From an uncultured Ruminococcus sp. (GTDB taxonomy: Bacteria > Bacillota > Clostridia > Oscillospirales > Ruminococcaceae), in the NCBI GenBank assembly GCA_946612185.1, contig CAMOEP010000115.1, positions 1 through 6,868 of the forward strand: a stretch of DNA of 6,868 nucleotides, in the 5' to 3' direction. The notes under the pieces are model-generated. The model was given only the letters and a program-made list of their open reading frames with translations, made no database searches and was not told the origin of the DNA. Shown one piece after another: positions 1 through 5,836 of the stretch. The position numbers were made by a program, and so were the translations under genes. The first letter of the stretch is position 1; the number at the start of each line of letters is the position of its first letter.

Positions 1-1531
1 ACTGAGAAAGAGGTGAGGAGCAGAAGAATTCCTTCATAGCTGAGGAAATAGGTCTTATATTGATAAGAGACTGGGCGGTCAGGTTCTTAACGTCCTGAGA
101 CTGGATATTCATTCTCTCACGAATGCTTCTTTCCATTCTTGCGTAACCGATGCGGAACTGGTTCTGGAGCAGCTCGCCTACAGAACGGATACGTCTGTTG
201 CCCAGGTGGTCGATATCGTCAACAGTACCAACGCCCTCGCAAAGGTTGAGGAAGTAGCTGATAGTAGCGTAGATATCGTCAAGTATGATATGCTTAGGAA
301 CGAGTTCATCAGCTCTCTTGCGGACATTGTCCTCGATCTCGTCCTCATCAGCGGAGTTCTCCAGGATATCTCTGAGAACCTTGAAGGATACCTTCTCGTT
401 GATGCCGTACTGCTGAGCATCGAAATTAACATATTCGCTGATATCTACCATGCCGTTACCGATGATCTTAACGACCTTCTCCACCATTTCGATGTAAGTC
501 TCGCCGTTCTCGTTAACACGGTATTCCTTGGCTTCAACAGTAACGAAAGCGTAGTAAACGCCAGCCTGCTCGATCTCGCAAGCCTTGTCGTAAGTGATAA
601 GGTCACCTTCCTCAGCCATGATCTCACCTGTAAGGGGATTGATGATAGGCTCAGCAAGGACATGACCAGCCAGTCTGGAAGCGATACCCAGCTTCTTGTT
701 GTACTTGTATCTTCCGAAGCGGCAGAGATCATATCTCTTAGCGTCGAAGAACAGGTTATTGAGGTGGGTGATAGCAGCCTCGACTGTAGGAGGCTCGCCG
801 GGGCGGAGCTTCTTATAAACGTCCATAAGAGCGTCGGAATTATTCTTGGTCTGATCCTTCTGGAGGATAGTCTGTCTCAGACGCTCGTCATCACCGAACA
901 TCTCAAAGATCTCCTCATCAGAGCCAACGCCCAGGGCACGGATAAATGTAGTTATCGGTATCTTTCTGTTCTTGTCTATGCGGACGTATACAACGTCGTT
1001 GGAGTCCATTTCGTACTCAAGCCATGCACCACGGTTAGGGATAACAGTGGTAGCGAACAGGTCTTTACCGTTCTTATCCTTCTCAGAAGCGTAGTATACG
1101 CCAGGAGAACGGACAAGCTGAGATACGATAACACGCTCTGCGCCGTTGATAACGAAAGTACCGCTGTCAGTCATCAGGGGGAACTCGCCCATATAGATCT
1201 CGCACTCATTAGCCTCAGTAGTCTCCTTATTACAGAGCATAACTTTAGCGTGCATAGCTACCTGGTAAGTAGCACCTCTCGACTTGCATTCAGCGATAGT
1301 ATACTTAGGGGTAGTATCAAAGCGGTAATCCAGAAAACGCAGGGCAAGATTTCCGTTATAGTCTGTGATCTCGGTCATATCACGGAAAACCTCTTTAAGA
1401 CCCTCCTCACGGAACCACTTAAAGGAATTGATCTGTACCTCGATAAGGTTAGGCATCTCAAGGGGCTCGGTAATTTTTCCGAAGCTCATTCTGACGTTCT
1501 TTCCCAGCTGCTTAGGTGTTGCGTTCACCAT
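1..1531 (-). CDS. rpoB: RNA polymerase beta subunit, N-terminal part (cut by left edge)
   Basis: This encodes the first 510 residues of the beta subunit of DNA-dependent RNA polymerase, which with beta-prime forms the catalytic core. The reverse-strand translation shows the expected order of motifs: an N-terminal stretch with EMPNLIEVQINSFKWF, the protrusion motif PLMTDSGTFVINGAERVIVS followed by RSPGVYY (about residues 118-147), IPNRGAWLEYE, RPGEPPTVE, DDIDHLGNRRIRSVGELLQNQ, and the start of the rifampicin region (KEFFCSSPLSQ, ending at residue 510). The ATG at 1531-1529 is preceded by AAGGAGG with an 8-base gap, a strong start. The rest of the gene, including the fork loop and the flap, lies to the left of the window. 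Compared with the B. subtilis protein as I remember it, about 45 extra residues sit in the lobe (residues 366-411). The gene has its own promoter and is not directly behind rplL. The identity is certain. Confidence 0.98.
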   Translation of the reverse strand, partial: MVNATPKQLGKNVRMSFGKITEPLEMPNLIEVQINSFKWFREEGLKEVFRDMTEITDYNGNLALRFLDYRFDTTPKYTIAECKSRGATYQVAMHAKVMLCNKETTEANECEIYMGEFPLMTDSGTFVINGAERVIVSQLVRSPGVYYASEKDKNGKDLFATTVIPNRGAWLEYEMDSNDVVYVRIDKNRKIPITTFIRALGVGSDEEIFEMFGDDERLRQTILQKDQTKNNSDALMDVYKKLRPGEPPTVEAAITHLNNLFFDAKRYDLCRFGRYKYNKKLGIASRLAGHVLAEPIINPLTGEIMAEEGDLITYDKACEIEQAGVYYAFVTVEAKEYRVNENGETYIEMVEKVVKIIGNGMVDISEYVNFDAQQYGINEKVSFKVLRDILENSADEDEIEDNVRKRADELVPKHIILDDIYATISYFLNLCEGVGTVDDIDHLGNRRIRSVGELLQNQFRIGYARMERSIRERMNIQSQDVKNLTAQSLINIRPISSAMKEFFCSSPLSQ

Positions 1532-1533
1532 AG

Positions 1534-1583
1534 GCGGAACCTCCTTATTTTTTTCCGCAGGTAGTTTTGGGGACATCTGCGGA
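1534..1583 (-). promoter_or_regulatory. Possible alternative hairpins around the rpoB ribosome binding site
   Basis: In the rpoB leader, TCCGCAG (1583-1577) can pair perfectly over 7 bases with CTGCGGA (1560-1554), with a 16-base loop. The second arm overlaps GCGGAA (1558-1553), which can instead pair over 6 bases with TTCCGC (1539-1534), placing AAGGAGG in the loop. The two stems exclude each other. This is seen in the sequence; a role in controlling rpoB translation is an inference, and both stems are short. Confidence 0.35.
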
Positions 1584-1626
1584 GTATTTACGGTAACGAA
1601 ATATGAAAAAATTTTGTCACAACCTA

Positions 1627-1656
1627 TTGACAAGACCATACCATATATGATATAAT
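1627..1656 (+). promoter_or_regulatory. Perfect-consensus promoter facing the rpoB promoter
   Basis: TTGACA (1627-1632) and TATAAT (1651-1656) match the sigma-70/sigma-A consensus at all twelve positions, with an 18-base spacer. Transcription would begin near 1661-1663 and run rightwards, head-on into the rpoB promoter. The first intrinsic terminator downstream ends at 1790, so the default product would be a short RNA of about 130 bases. Confidence 0.65.
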
Positions 1657-1702
1657 ACTTACCGTAGGGAGAGACTGTTTTTCCATACTGATACATTATA
1701 CA

Positions 1703-1731
1703 ATTATATTACATTTCGCCCCGAAAGTCAA
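1703..1731 (-). promoter_or_regulatory. Promoter for rpoB
   Basis: On the minus strand a -35 box TTGACT (1731-1726) and a -10 box TATAAT (1708-1703) are separated by 17 bases, one mismatch from the sigma-70/sigma-A consensus. The predicted start of transcription is near 1697, giving rpoB an untranslated leader of about 165 bases. No other good promoter lies between this site and the rpoB start codon on that strand. Confidence 0.75.
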
Positions 1732-1758
1732 GGGGGTAAATGAAAAATCGTCGCCTTG

Positions 1759-1790
1759 CCGGTTCTCTGGAAAAGAGTACCGGTTTTTTT
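1759..1790 (+). terminator. Intrinsic terminator in the divergent intergenic region
   Basis: A 10-base left arm (1759-1768) and right arm (1774-1783) pair with one internal mismatch around a GGAAA loop, and seven T residues follow directly (1784-1790). The T tract is only on the right, so it acts on rightward transcription, meaning transcripts from the promoter at 1627-1656. It lies upstream of the promoter at 1828-1856 and would not affect that one. Confidence 0.7.
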
Positions 1791-1827
1791 GTACACTTTG
1801 CCTTTTCTAAATAATGTGCAATATTCA

Positions 1828-1856
1828 TTTACAAATTCTCTTAAACGTGATATAAT
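1828..1856 (+). promoter_or_regulatory. Promoter for the four-gene rightward operon
   Basis: TTTACA (1828-1833) and TATAAT (1851-1856) are separated by 17 bases, one mismatch from consensus. The predicted start is near 1861-1863, about 40 bases before the ATG at 1903. This is the most likely promoter for the genes from 1903 to 5827. Confidence 0.7.
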
Positions 1857-1857
1857 A

Positions 1858-1886
1858 TTAATGCGTAATTCGTAATGCGTAATTGG
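1858..1886 (+). repeat. Three tandem heptamers at the predicted transcript start
   Basis: The units GCGTAAT (1863-1869), TCGTAAT (1870-1876) and GCGTAAT (1877-1883) lie head to tail, within an 11-base direct repeat AATGCGTAATT at 1860-1870 and 1874-1884. The array begins just after the -10 box. Related copies appear at 5837-5848 and, inverted, at 5963-5973, so this may be a dispersed intergenic repeat of the genome. Confidence 0.6.
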
Positions 1887-1902
1887 TGGGGAAGGCATAG
1901 TG

Positions 1903-2370
1903 ATGGGGAATACATTTGATTCGGACAGCATTGAACAGCGTTCTCTTGAAAAAGAGATGCGCCAGCAAATGTGCGAGATAGCGGGTATTGAAAAGGCGTA
2001 TGCAGAAGCGCCTGAATCTGTACATCTTACAAGTGAACCGGAAGTATCTGTAGCCCCGGACTTATACTCCGAAAGTTACAAAGTTATTGGCGAATTTTAC
2101 GCACATATCGGCGCACTGAAACCTGCCCAGAAACATAAGATAGCTGCTGATGCGCTGAAAATGATAATGCTTGAAAAAGACAAAGGGCAGAAATTCCGCA
2201 AGATAATATTTGTGTGCTGTGACGAAGTGAAAAAGTATCTTGAGGGAAAATCATACCTGGCGGCGGCTTTGCGGACGTTCGGAGTGAAAGTGGAAATTAT
2301 CCGGCTGAGCGAAGAACAGCGTCAGAAGATAATCGCTGCCCAGAAGCGACAGAAAATGATAAATATTTAG
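1903..2370 (+). CDS. Conserved-looking hypothetical protein, 155 residues
   Basis: I cannot assign a function. The N-terminal half is charged and probably helical (EQRSLEKEMRQQMCEI), followed by an acidic, proline-containing linker (about residues 35-58). The C-terminal half has the pattern of a small compact domain: a hydrophobic strand KIIFVCC (100-106), an amphipathic helix with YLEGKSYLAAALRTFG (112-127), a second strand VKVEIIRL (128-135), and a final basic helix ending AAQKRQKMINI. This ending resembles an uncharacterised clostridial family as I remember it, which I cannot verify here. No signal peptide or membrane segment is present. ATG at 1903 is preferred over GTG at 1900 because AAGG (1892-1895) is then 7 bases upstream. 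It is the first gene of the operon, about 40 bases from its promoter. Confidence 0.8.
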   Translation: MGNTFDSDSIEQRSLEKEMRQQMCEIAGIEKAYAEAPESVHLTSEPEVSVAPDLYSESYKVIGEFYAHIGALKPAQKHKIAADALKMIMLEKDKGQKFRKIIFVCCDEVKKYLEGKSYLAAALRTFGVKVEIIRLSEEQRQKIIAAQKRQKMINI

Positions 2371-2387
2371 ACAAGTATTTAGACAAG
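2364..2387 (+). repeat. Perfect 12-base tandem duplication spanning the stop codon
   Basis: TATTTAGACAAG occurs twice in a row (2364-2375 and 2376-2387). The first copy carries the stop codon of the gene at 1903 (TAG, 2368-2370), and the second copy repeats that stop in the same frame (2380-2382). The second copy also runs into the ribosome binding site of the next gene. Confidence 0.85.
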
Positions 2388-2391
2388 GGGG
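2385..2391 (+). promoter_or_regulatory. Ribosome binding site that decides the start of the membrane-protein gene
   Basis: AAGGGGG ends at 2391. The first ATG (2393) is only 1 base away, too close to be used, while the ATG at 2399 is 7 bases away. This favours 2399 as the true start. Confidence 0.7.
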
Positions 2392-2398
2392 AATGACA

Positions 2399-3082
2399 AT
2401 GAGAATGAAATTCAACGAAGCAATAGCCGAAAAGCCGGCACACGGTCACTATGGCGCTTGTCAGGTTCGTATGACCGGTATCGAGCATTTCTCGAAATGT
2501 GCGGCATACTACGCCATAGGTTCAAGCGCATTTATGGCGGTCACAGCCATGTTCACCGAAACTTTCCAGGTAATAAGCTGGCTTCCCATGCTTATATTCG
2601 GGAATCAGTTTGGCGTAGGCTACCTTTTCCTGCAATTCCTTGAACTTTTAGCCGTGGCAGCCCTCGGCTTCAAAGGCAATCACAAGGCAAGCAAATGCCA
2701 CGTTATACTTTTCGGACTTTACGCACTTATGGCGGTAAGTGCTTTGATATGCGGCTTTACCGAGAGGGGAACTGACACCACCTCCCTGATGATCGGCGTG
2801 GGCGGACTGATAGTTCTCCGGAATACTTTCCGGAACGTTGCCGACTATGAACAGCTTAAAGAAACTGAGGGATTTCCCCAGTTCAGCGAGATAATCGCAA
2901 GAAGCGACGACAACCCCGGCTACACTTCACGGTATATGGCGGAGTACTCCCGTCAGTCCGAGGAGACAGGCGACGGCAGACAGATGCACGAACTTGAAAC
3001 TATCAGTACCTCTGACGCTATCCCTGACGAGATAGACTTTACCCCTGACAGCGGCGACGATGATATGTTTGATCCGCTTTAA
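2399..3082 (+). CDS. Membrane protein of unknown function with acidic C-terminal tail
   Basis: I do not recognise this 227-residue protein. After a polar N-terminus of about 30 residues come hydrophobic stretches at roughly residues 35-51, 56-67, 72-91, 100-119 and 125-138, which suggests three to five membrane-spanning segments with short loops. From about residue 145 the protein is hydrophilic and increasingly acidic, ending DSGDDDMFDPL, so the tail probably lies in the cytoplasm. There is no obvious enzyme motif, transporter signature or cleavable signal peptide. The start was placed at 2399 from the ribosome binding site. The gap to the upstream gene is 28 bases and to the YifB gene 22 bases, so it is probably co-transcribed with both. 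Being a real gene is well supported; any function would be a guess. Confidence 0.85.
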   Translation: MRMKFNEAIAEKPAHGHYGACQVRMTGIEHFSKCAAYYAIGSSAFMAVTAMFTETFQVISWLPMLIFGNQFGVGYLFLQFLELLAVAALGFKGNHKASKCHVILFGLYALMAVSALICGFTERGTDTTSLMIGVGGLIVLRNTFRNVADYEQLKETEGFPQFSEIIARSDDNPGYTSRYMAEYSRQSEETGDGRQMHELETISTSDAIPDEIDFTPDSGDDDMFDPL

Positions 3083-3104
3083 TACATTCTAAGGAGGCAG
3101 AAAA

Positions 3105-4649
3105 ATGTTTGCGAGTATTTCCAGCCTGGGACTTTTCGGGCTTAATGCCTTTCCGGTAGATGTGGAGATAGATATAAGCCGTGGACAGCCTCAGTTTGAG
3201 GTGGTCGGACTGCCGGACACCGTGGTAAAAGAGAGCCGTGACCGCATCAAAGCTGCCCTGCGTGCCTGCGACATAAATTTCCCGGTAGCGTCGGTAATGG
3301 TGAACCTTGCCCCGGCGGACACGAAGAAAAGCGGCTCGGTTCACGATATGGCGATATTCATGGCACTTCTGAAGGGTATGCGTCTTATTGACGAGGAAAC
3401 TGACGGCTGTGCGTTCATCGGGGAGATCTCCCTGAATGGCGCTATACGCCGGATAAACGGCGTTCTGCCAATGGTCATGCTTGCCAGGGAAATGGGCTTG
3501 AAAGCGGTGTTCGTCCCGGCTGACAATGCGGCGGAAGCGTCTGTAATTACCGGTATCAACATCTACGCCGTCACCGAAGCGGAACAGCTTATCCGCCATT
3601 TCCGTGGTCAGGAAAAGCTTACCCCCTGCGAACACTATATACCGCCGGAGACCGCCTACAACGAGACTATCGACTTTGCCGATGTCCGTGGACAGCAGTT
3701 TGCCAAGAAAGCACTTGAAATAGCCGCAGCAGGCGGACATAATGCACTTCTGATAGGCTCGCCGGGAAGCGGAAAGAGTATGCTCGCAAAGCGTATGCCT
3801 TCCATACTCCCGCCCCTGACCTTCGACGAAGCCCTTGAAACTACAAAGATACATTCAATTTCAGGTATGCTCAGCCCGGAAGCGCCCATAATAACTAAAA
3901 GACCCTTCCGTGCGCCGCACCATACCATATCCGCCGCAGGACTTGCCGGAGGCGGAAGTATACCAAAGCCGGGAGAAGTATCACTTGCCCACAATGGCCT
4001 GCTTTTCCTCGATGAACTTGCGGAATTCGACAGGCGTACCCTGGAGATACTCCGCCAGCCCCTTGAGGACAGGCGTGTCACCATAGCCAGAGTGTCCGGG
4101 ACAGTTACTTACCCCTGCACCATTATGCTCATAGGCGCAATGAACCCATGTCCCTGCGGATATTTCGGCAATTTAAAGCATAAATGTACCTGTTCCCCGA
4201 AAAAGGTGGCAGCGTACCTTTCCAAAATATCAGGCCCTCTGCTTGACCGCTTCGATCTGCATATCGACGTAGCACCGGTGGAGTACGCCGATCTTTCCTC
4301 GAAAGCGCATGAAGAACCCTCCTCAGCCATAAGAGCGAGAGTTATCGCCGCAAGGAAGATACAGGAAAAGCGCTTCCAGGGAACGAATATTACCTGCAAT
4401 GCACTGATAACTCCGGATAAATTGCAGGAGTACTGCCCAATGGACGAGAGTGCGGATAATATGATGAAGAACATATTCGACAAGCTTGGACTTTCCGCAA
4501 GAGCCTATGACAGGATACTGAAAGTCGCAAGGACTATTGCTGATCTGGAGGGCGAAGATGTCATAAACAAGAGCCACATAGCCGCCGCTGCACGTTACCG
4601 CAGTCTTGACCGGAAGTACTGGTCAGCGGATGAGATAGAACAGGCTTAA
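3105..4649 (+). CDS. comM: YifB/ComM family Mg-chelatase-like AAA+ ATPase
   Basis: This 514-residue protein has the full length and domain order of the YifB/ComM family. It has an N-terminal ChlI-like domain (about 20-140, with GLPDTVVKESRDRIKAAL and NLAPADTKKSG), a central AAA+ domain (about 190-395), and a C-terminal Mg-chelatase-type helical domain (about 405-505, with LSARAYDRILKVARTIADLE). The Walker A motif GSPGSGKS is at 218-225 and Walker B LFLDE at 300-304. A cysteine cluster NPCPCG...KCTC lies at 347-363, and GPLLDRFDLHIDV, containing the likely arginine finger, follows at 377-389. In competent Gram-negative bacteria ComM is a hexameric helicase that promotes branch migration of incoming DNA; the role of Firmicute homologues is less clear. 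AAGGAGG lies 7 bases before the ATG. No dprA or competence gene is adjacent, so the family call is firm but the competence role here is inferred. Confidence 0.94.
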   Translation: MFASISSLGLFGLNAFPVDVEIDISRGQPQFEVVGLPDTVVKESRDRIKAALRACDINFPVASVMVNLAPADTKKSGSVHDMAIFMALLKGMRLIDEETDGCAFIGEISLNGAIRRINGVLPMVMLAREMGLKAVFVPADNAAEASVITGINIYAVTEAEQLIRHFRGQEKLTPCEHYIPPETAYNETIDFADVRGQQFAKKALEIAAAGGHNALLIGSPGSGKSMLAKRMPSILPPLTFDEALETTKIHSISGMLSPEAPIITKRPFRAPHHTISAAGLAGGGSIPKPGEVSLAHNGLLFLDELAEFDRRTLEILRQPLEDRRVTIARVSGTVTYPCTIMLIGAMNPCPCGYFGNLKHKCTCSPKKVAAYLSKISGPLLDRFDLHIDVAPVEYADLSSKAHEEPSSAIRARVIAARKIQEKRFQGTNITCNALITPDKLQEYCPMDESADNMMKNIFDKLGLSARAYDRILKVARTIADLEGEDVINKSHIAAAARYRSLDRKYWSADEIEQA

Positions 4650-4666
4650 AAGAAAAAGGAGAAACA

Positions 4667-5827
4667 ATGAAATCGGCATTCAAAAAACTGCCCGGCAGCA
4701 GGCACAGCCTTGATATAGGACTTCTGCTGGCGGTGACAATATGCGCAGTAATAAGTGTACTGCTGCTTTTTTCCATATACAAAAGCGGCATAAGTGAAGG
4801 CGAGGGCGTAGGTGCAAGTTACCCACGAACACAGCTTATATCAATGGGTATAGGCGTGATCGCCGCCGTGCTTCTGTCGTTTATCGACTACCGTAAGCTT
4901 GTAAAGCTATGGTTCATATTCGTTCCGCTGGCGCTGGGACTTGTGGCGCTGACGTTTACGTCACTGGGTTATCAGCGTGAGGGTGCTGATGACCAGGCGT
5001 GGATACGCATAGGAAGCTTCACGTTCCAGCCCTCTGAGATAATGAAGATAGCGTTCATACTCTCGTTCAGCTATCACCTTTCCCGTGACGAGGAGGATAT
5101 GAACAAGCCTCTGCATATGCTTCTGCTTCTGCTTCACGGCGGAGTACCCATAGCGATAGTCGGCAAGCAGGGCGACTATGGTACAGCTATAGTTTTTGCG
5201 GCGATATTTGCTTCGATGATGATAACAGCGAAGATAAACTGGAAGTACCTGCTTGCAGCGCCGTTTATTGCAGGCGGTGCAGTTGCGGCGATGTGGTTTT
5301 TCGCCCTCAGTGACTTCCACAAGAAGCGAATCCTGATACTTTTCCACCCCGGAACTGACCCGGAGAATATCGAGTATCAGCAAGACCTGGGACTTGCGTC
5401 GCTGCGTTCCGGCGGAGTATTCGGCAAGGGACTTTTCGCCGCACCAGATGAATACGTTTACGTTCCTGAGCTGCACAACGACTTCATATTCGCCTATGTA
5501 GGGCAGGTATTTGGCTTTATCGGCGCACTTGGAGTACTGATAGTGCTGGCTTACATCTGCCTGAAAGTATTTGCCAACAGCCGCATCACAAGGGACAGAC
5601 TGGGCAGATTCATCTGCATGGGCGCATTCGGACTATTTTTCACCCACTGTGTAATGAACCTGGGAATGGTACTGAAAGTACTGCCTGTAATCGGCGTACC
5701 TTTGCCCTTTCTCAGCGGCGGTGGTACAGCTATGGTAAGTATGTATGCTGTAATAGGACTTGTCCTCAGCACATACAGCCATCGTGCAGTGACCTACAAC
5801 GTATTCTACGATGAGGACGAAGAATGA
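4667..5827 (+). CDS. rodA: SEDS-family glycosyltransferase, RodA-like (FtsW/RodA/SpoVE)
   Basis: SEDS proteins polymerise lipid II into peptidoglycan glycan strands in the cytoplasmic membrane, normally with a class B penicillin-binding protein. This 386-residue protein has about ten hydrophobic segments and the family landmarks: KQGDYGTA (167-174), SLRSGGVFGKGLF, PELHNDFIFAYVGQVFGFIGALG with Asp272 matching the essential aspartate of RodA (Asp262 in E. coli), and NLGMVLKVLPVIGVPLPFLSGGGT (ending near 354). Length and the HNDFIF motif favour RodA over FtsW, but SpoVE cannot be excluded. Two usually conserved positions differ: KQPD reads KQGD (Gly169) and SYGG reads SGGG (Gly351). AAAGGAG is 5 bases before the ATG, and the gene follows the YifB gene by 17 bases. 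No penicillin-binding protein gene is adjacent. Family certain, subfamily moderately so. Confidence 0.85.
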   Translation: MKSAFKKLPGSRHSLDIGLLLAVTICAVISVLLLFSIYKSGISEGEGVGASYPRTQLISMGIGVIAAVLLSFIDYRKLVKLWFIFVPLALGLVALTFTSLGYQREGADDQAWIRIGSFTFQPSEIMKIAFILSFSYHLSRDEEDMNKPLHMLLLLLHGGVPIAIVGKQGDYGTAIVFAAIFASMMITAKINWKYLLAAPFIAGGAVAAMWFFALSDFHKKRILILFHPGTDPENIEYQQDLGLASLRSGGVFGKGLFAAPDEYVYVPELHNDFIFAYVGQVFGFIGALGVLIVLAYICLKVFANSRITRDRLGRFICMGAFGLFFTHCVMNLGMVLKVLPVIGVPLPFLSGGGTAMVSMYAVIGLVLSTYSHRAVTYNVFYDEDEE

Positions 5828-5836
5828 TAACCACAT

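Larger units (their letters stand above)
1661..1790 (+). ncRNA. Candidate short RNA or attenuated leader
   Basis: A consensus promoter and an intrinsic terminator with a 7-T tract bound this stretch of about 130 bases. I do not recognise it as SRP RNA, 6S RNA, tmRNA, RNase P RNA or a known riboswitch. Its first 35 or so bases are complementary to the 5' end of the predicted rpoB transcript. It could be a free small RNA, a premature-termination leader for the gene at 1903, or only an interference transcript. It also contains a 24-codon reading frame (1740-1814) with AAGGGGG 3 bases before the ATG; that frame runs through the terminator hairpin and ends after it. Confidence 0.35.

Noticed and set aside
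206..1564. A 452-codon open frame on the plus strand opposite rpoB
   Set aside because: The minus strand is unmistakably rpoB over the whole stretch. The plus frame has no recognisable domain and no convincing ribosome binding site, and arises from the codon pattern of the real gene.
1365..1655. A 96-codon plus-strand frame over the rpoB start and leader
   Set aside because: Most of it is antisense to rpoB, and it ends inside the plus promoter. No ribosome binding site supports it.
1728..1931. A 67-codon minus-strand frame across the intergenic region
   Set aside because: It runs through two promoters, a terminator and the heptamer repeat and has no good ribosome binding site; it overlaps the start of the gene at 1903.
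2458..2643. A 61-codon frame inside the membrane-protein gene
   Set aside because: It overlaps the gene at 2399 in another frame and lacks its own ribosome binding site.
3039..3854. A 271-codon open frame on the minus strand opposite the YifB gene
   Set aside because: It lies antisense to well-conserved YifB coding sequence, and its translation has no recognisable motif.
4961..5476. A 171-codon minus-strand frame opposite the SEDS gene
   Set aside because: The translation looks like low-information antisense sequence, while the plus strand encodes conserved SEDS motifs.
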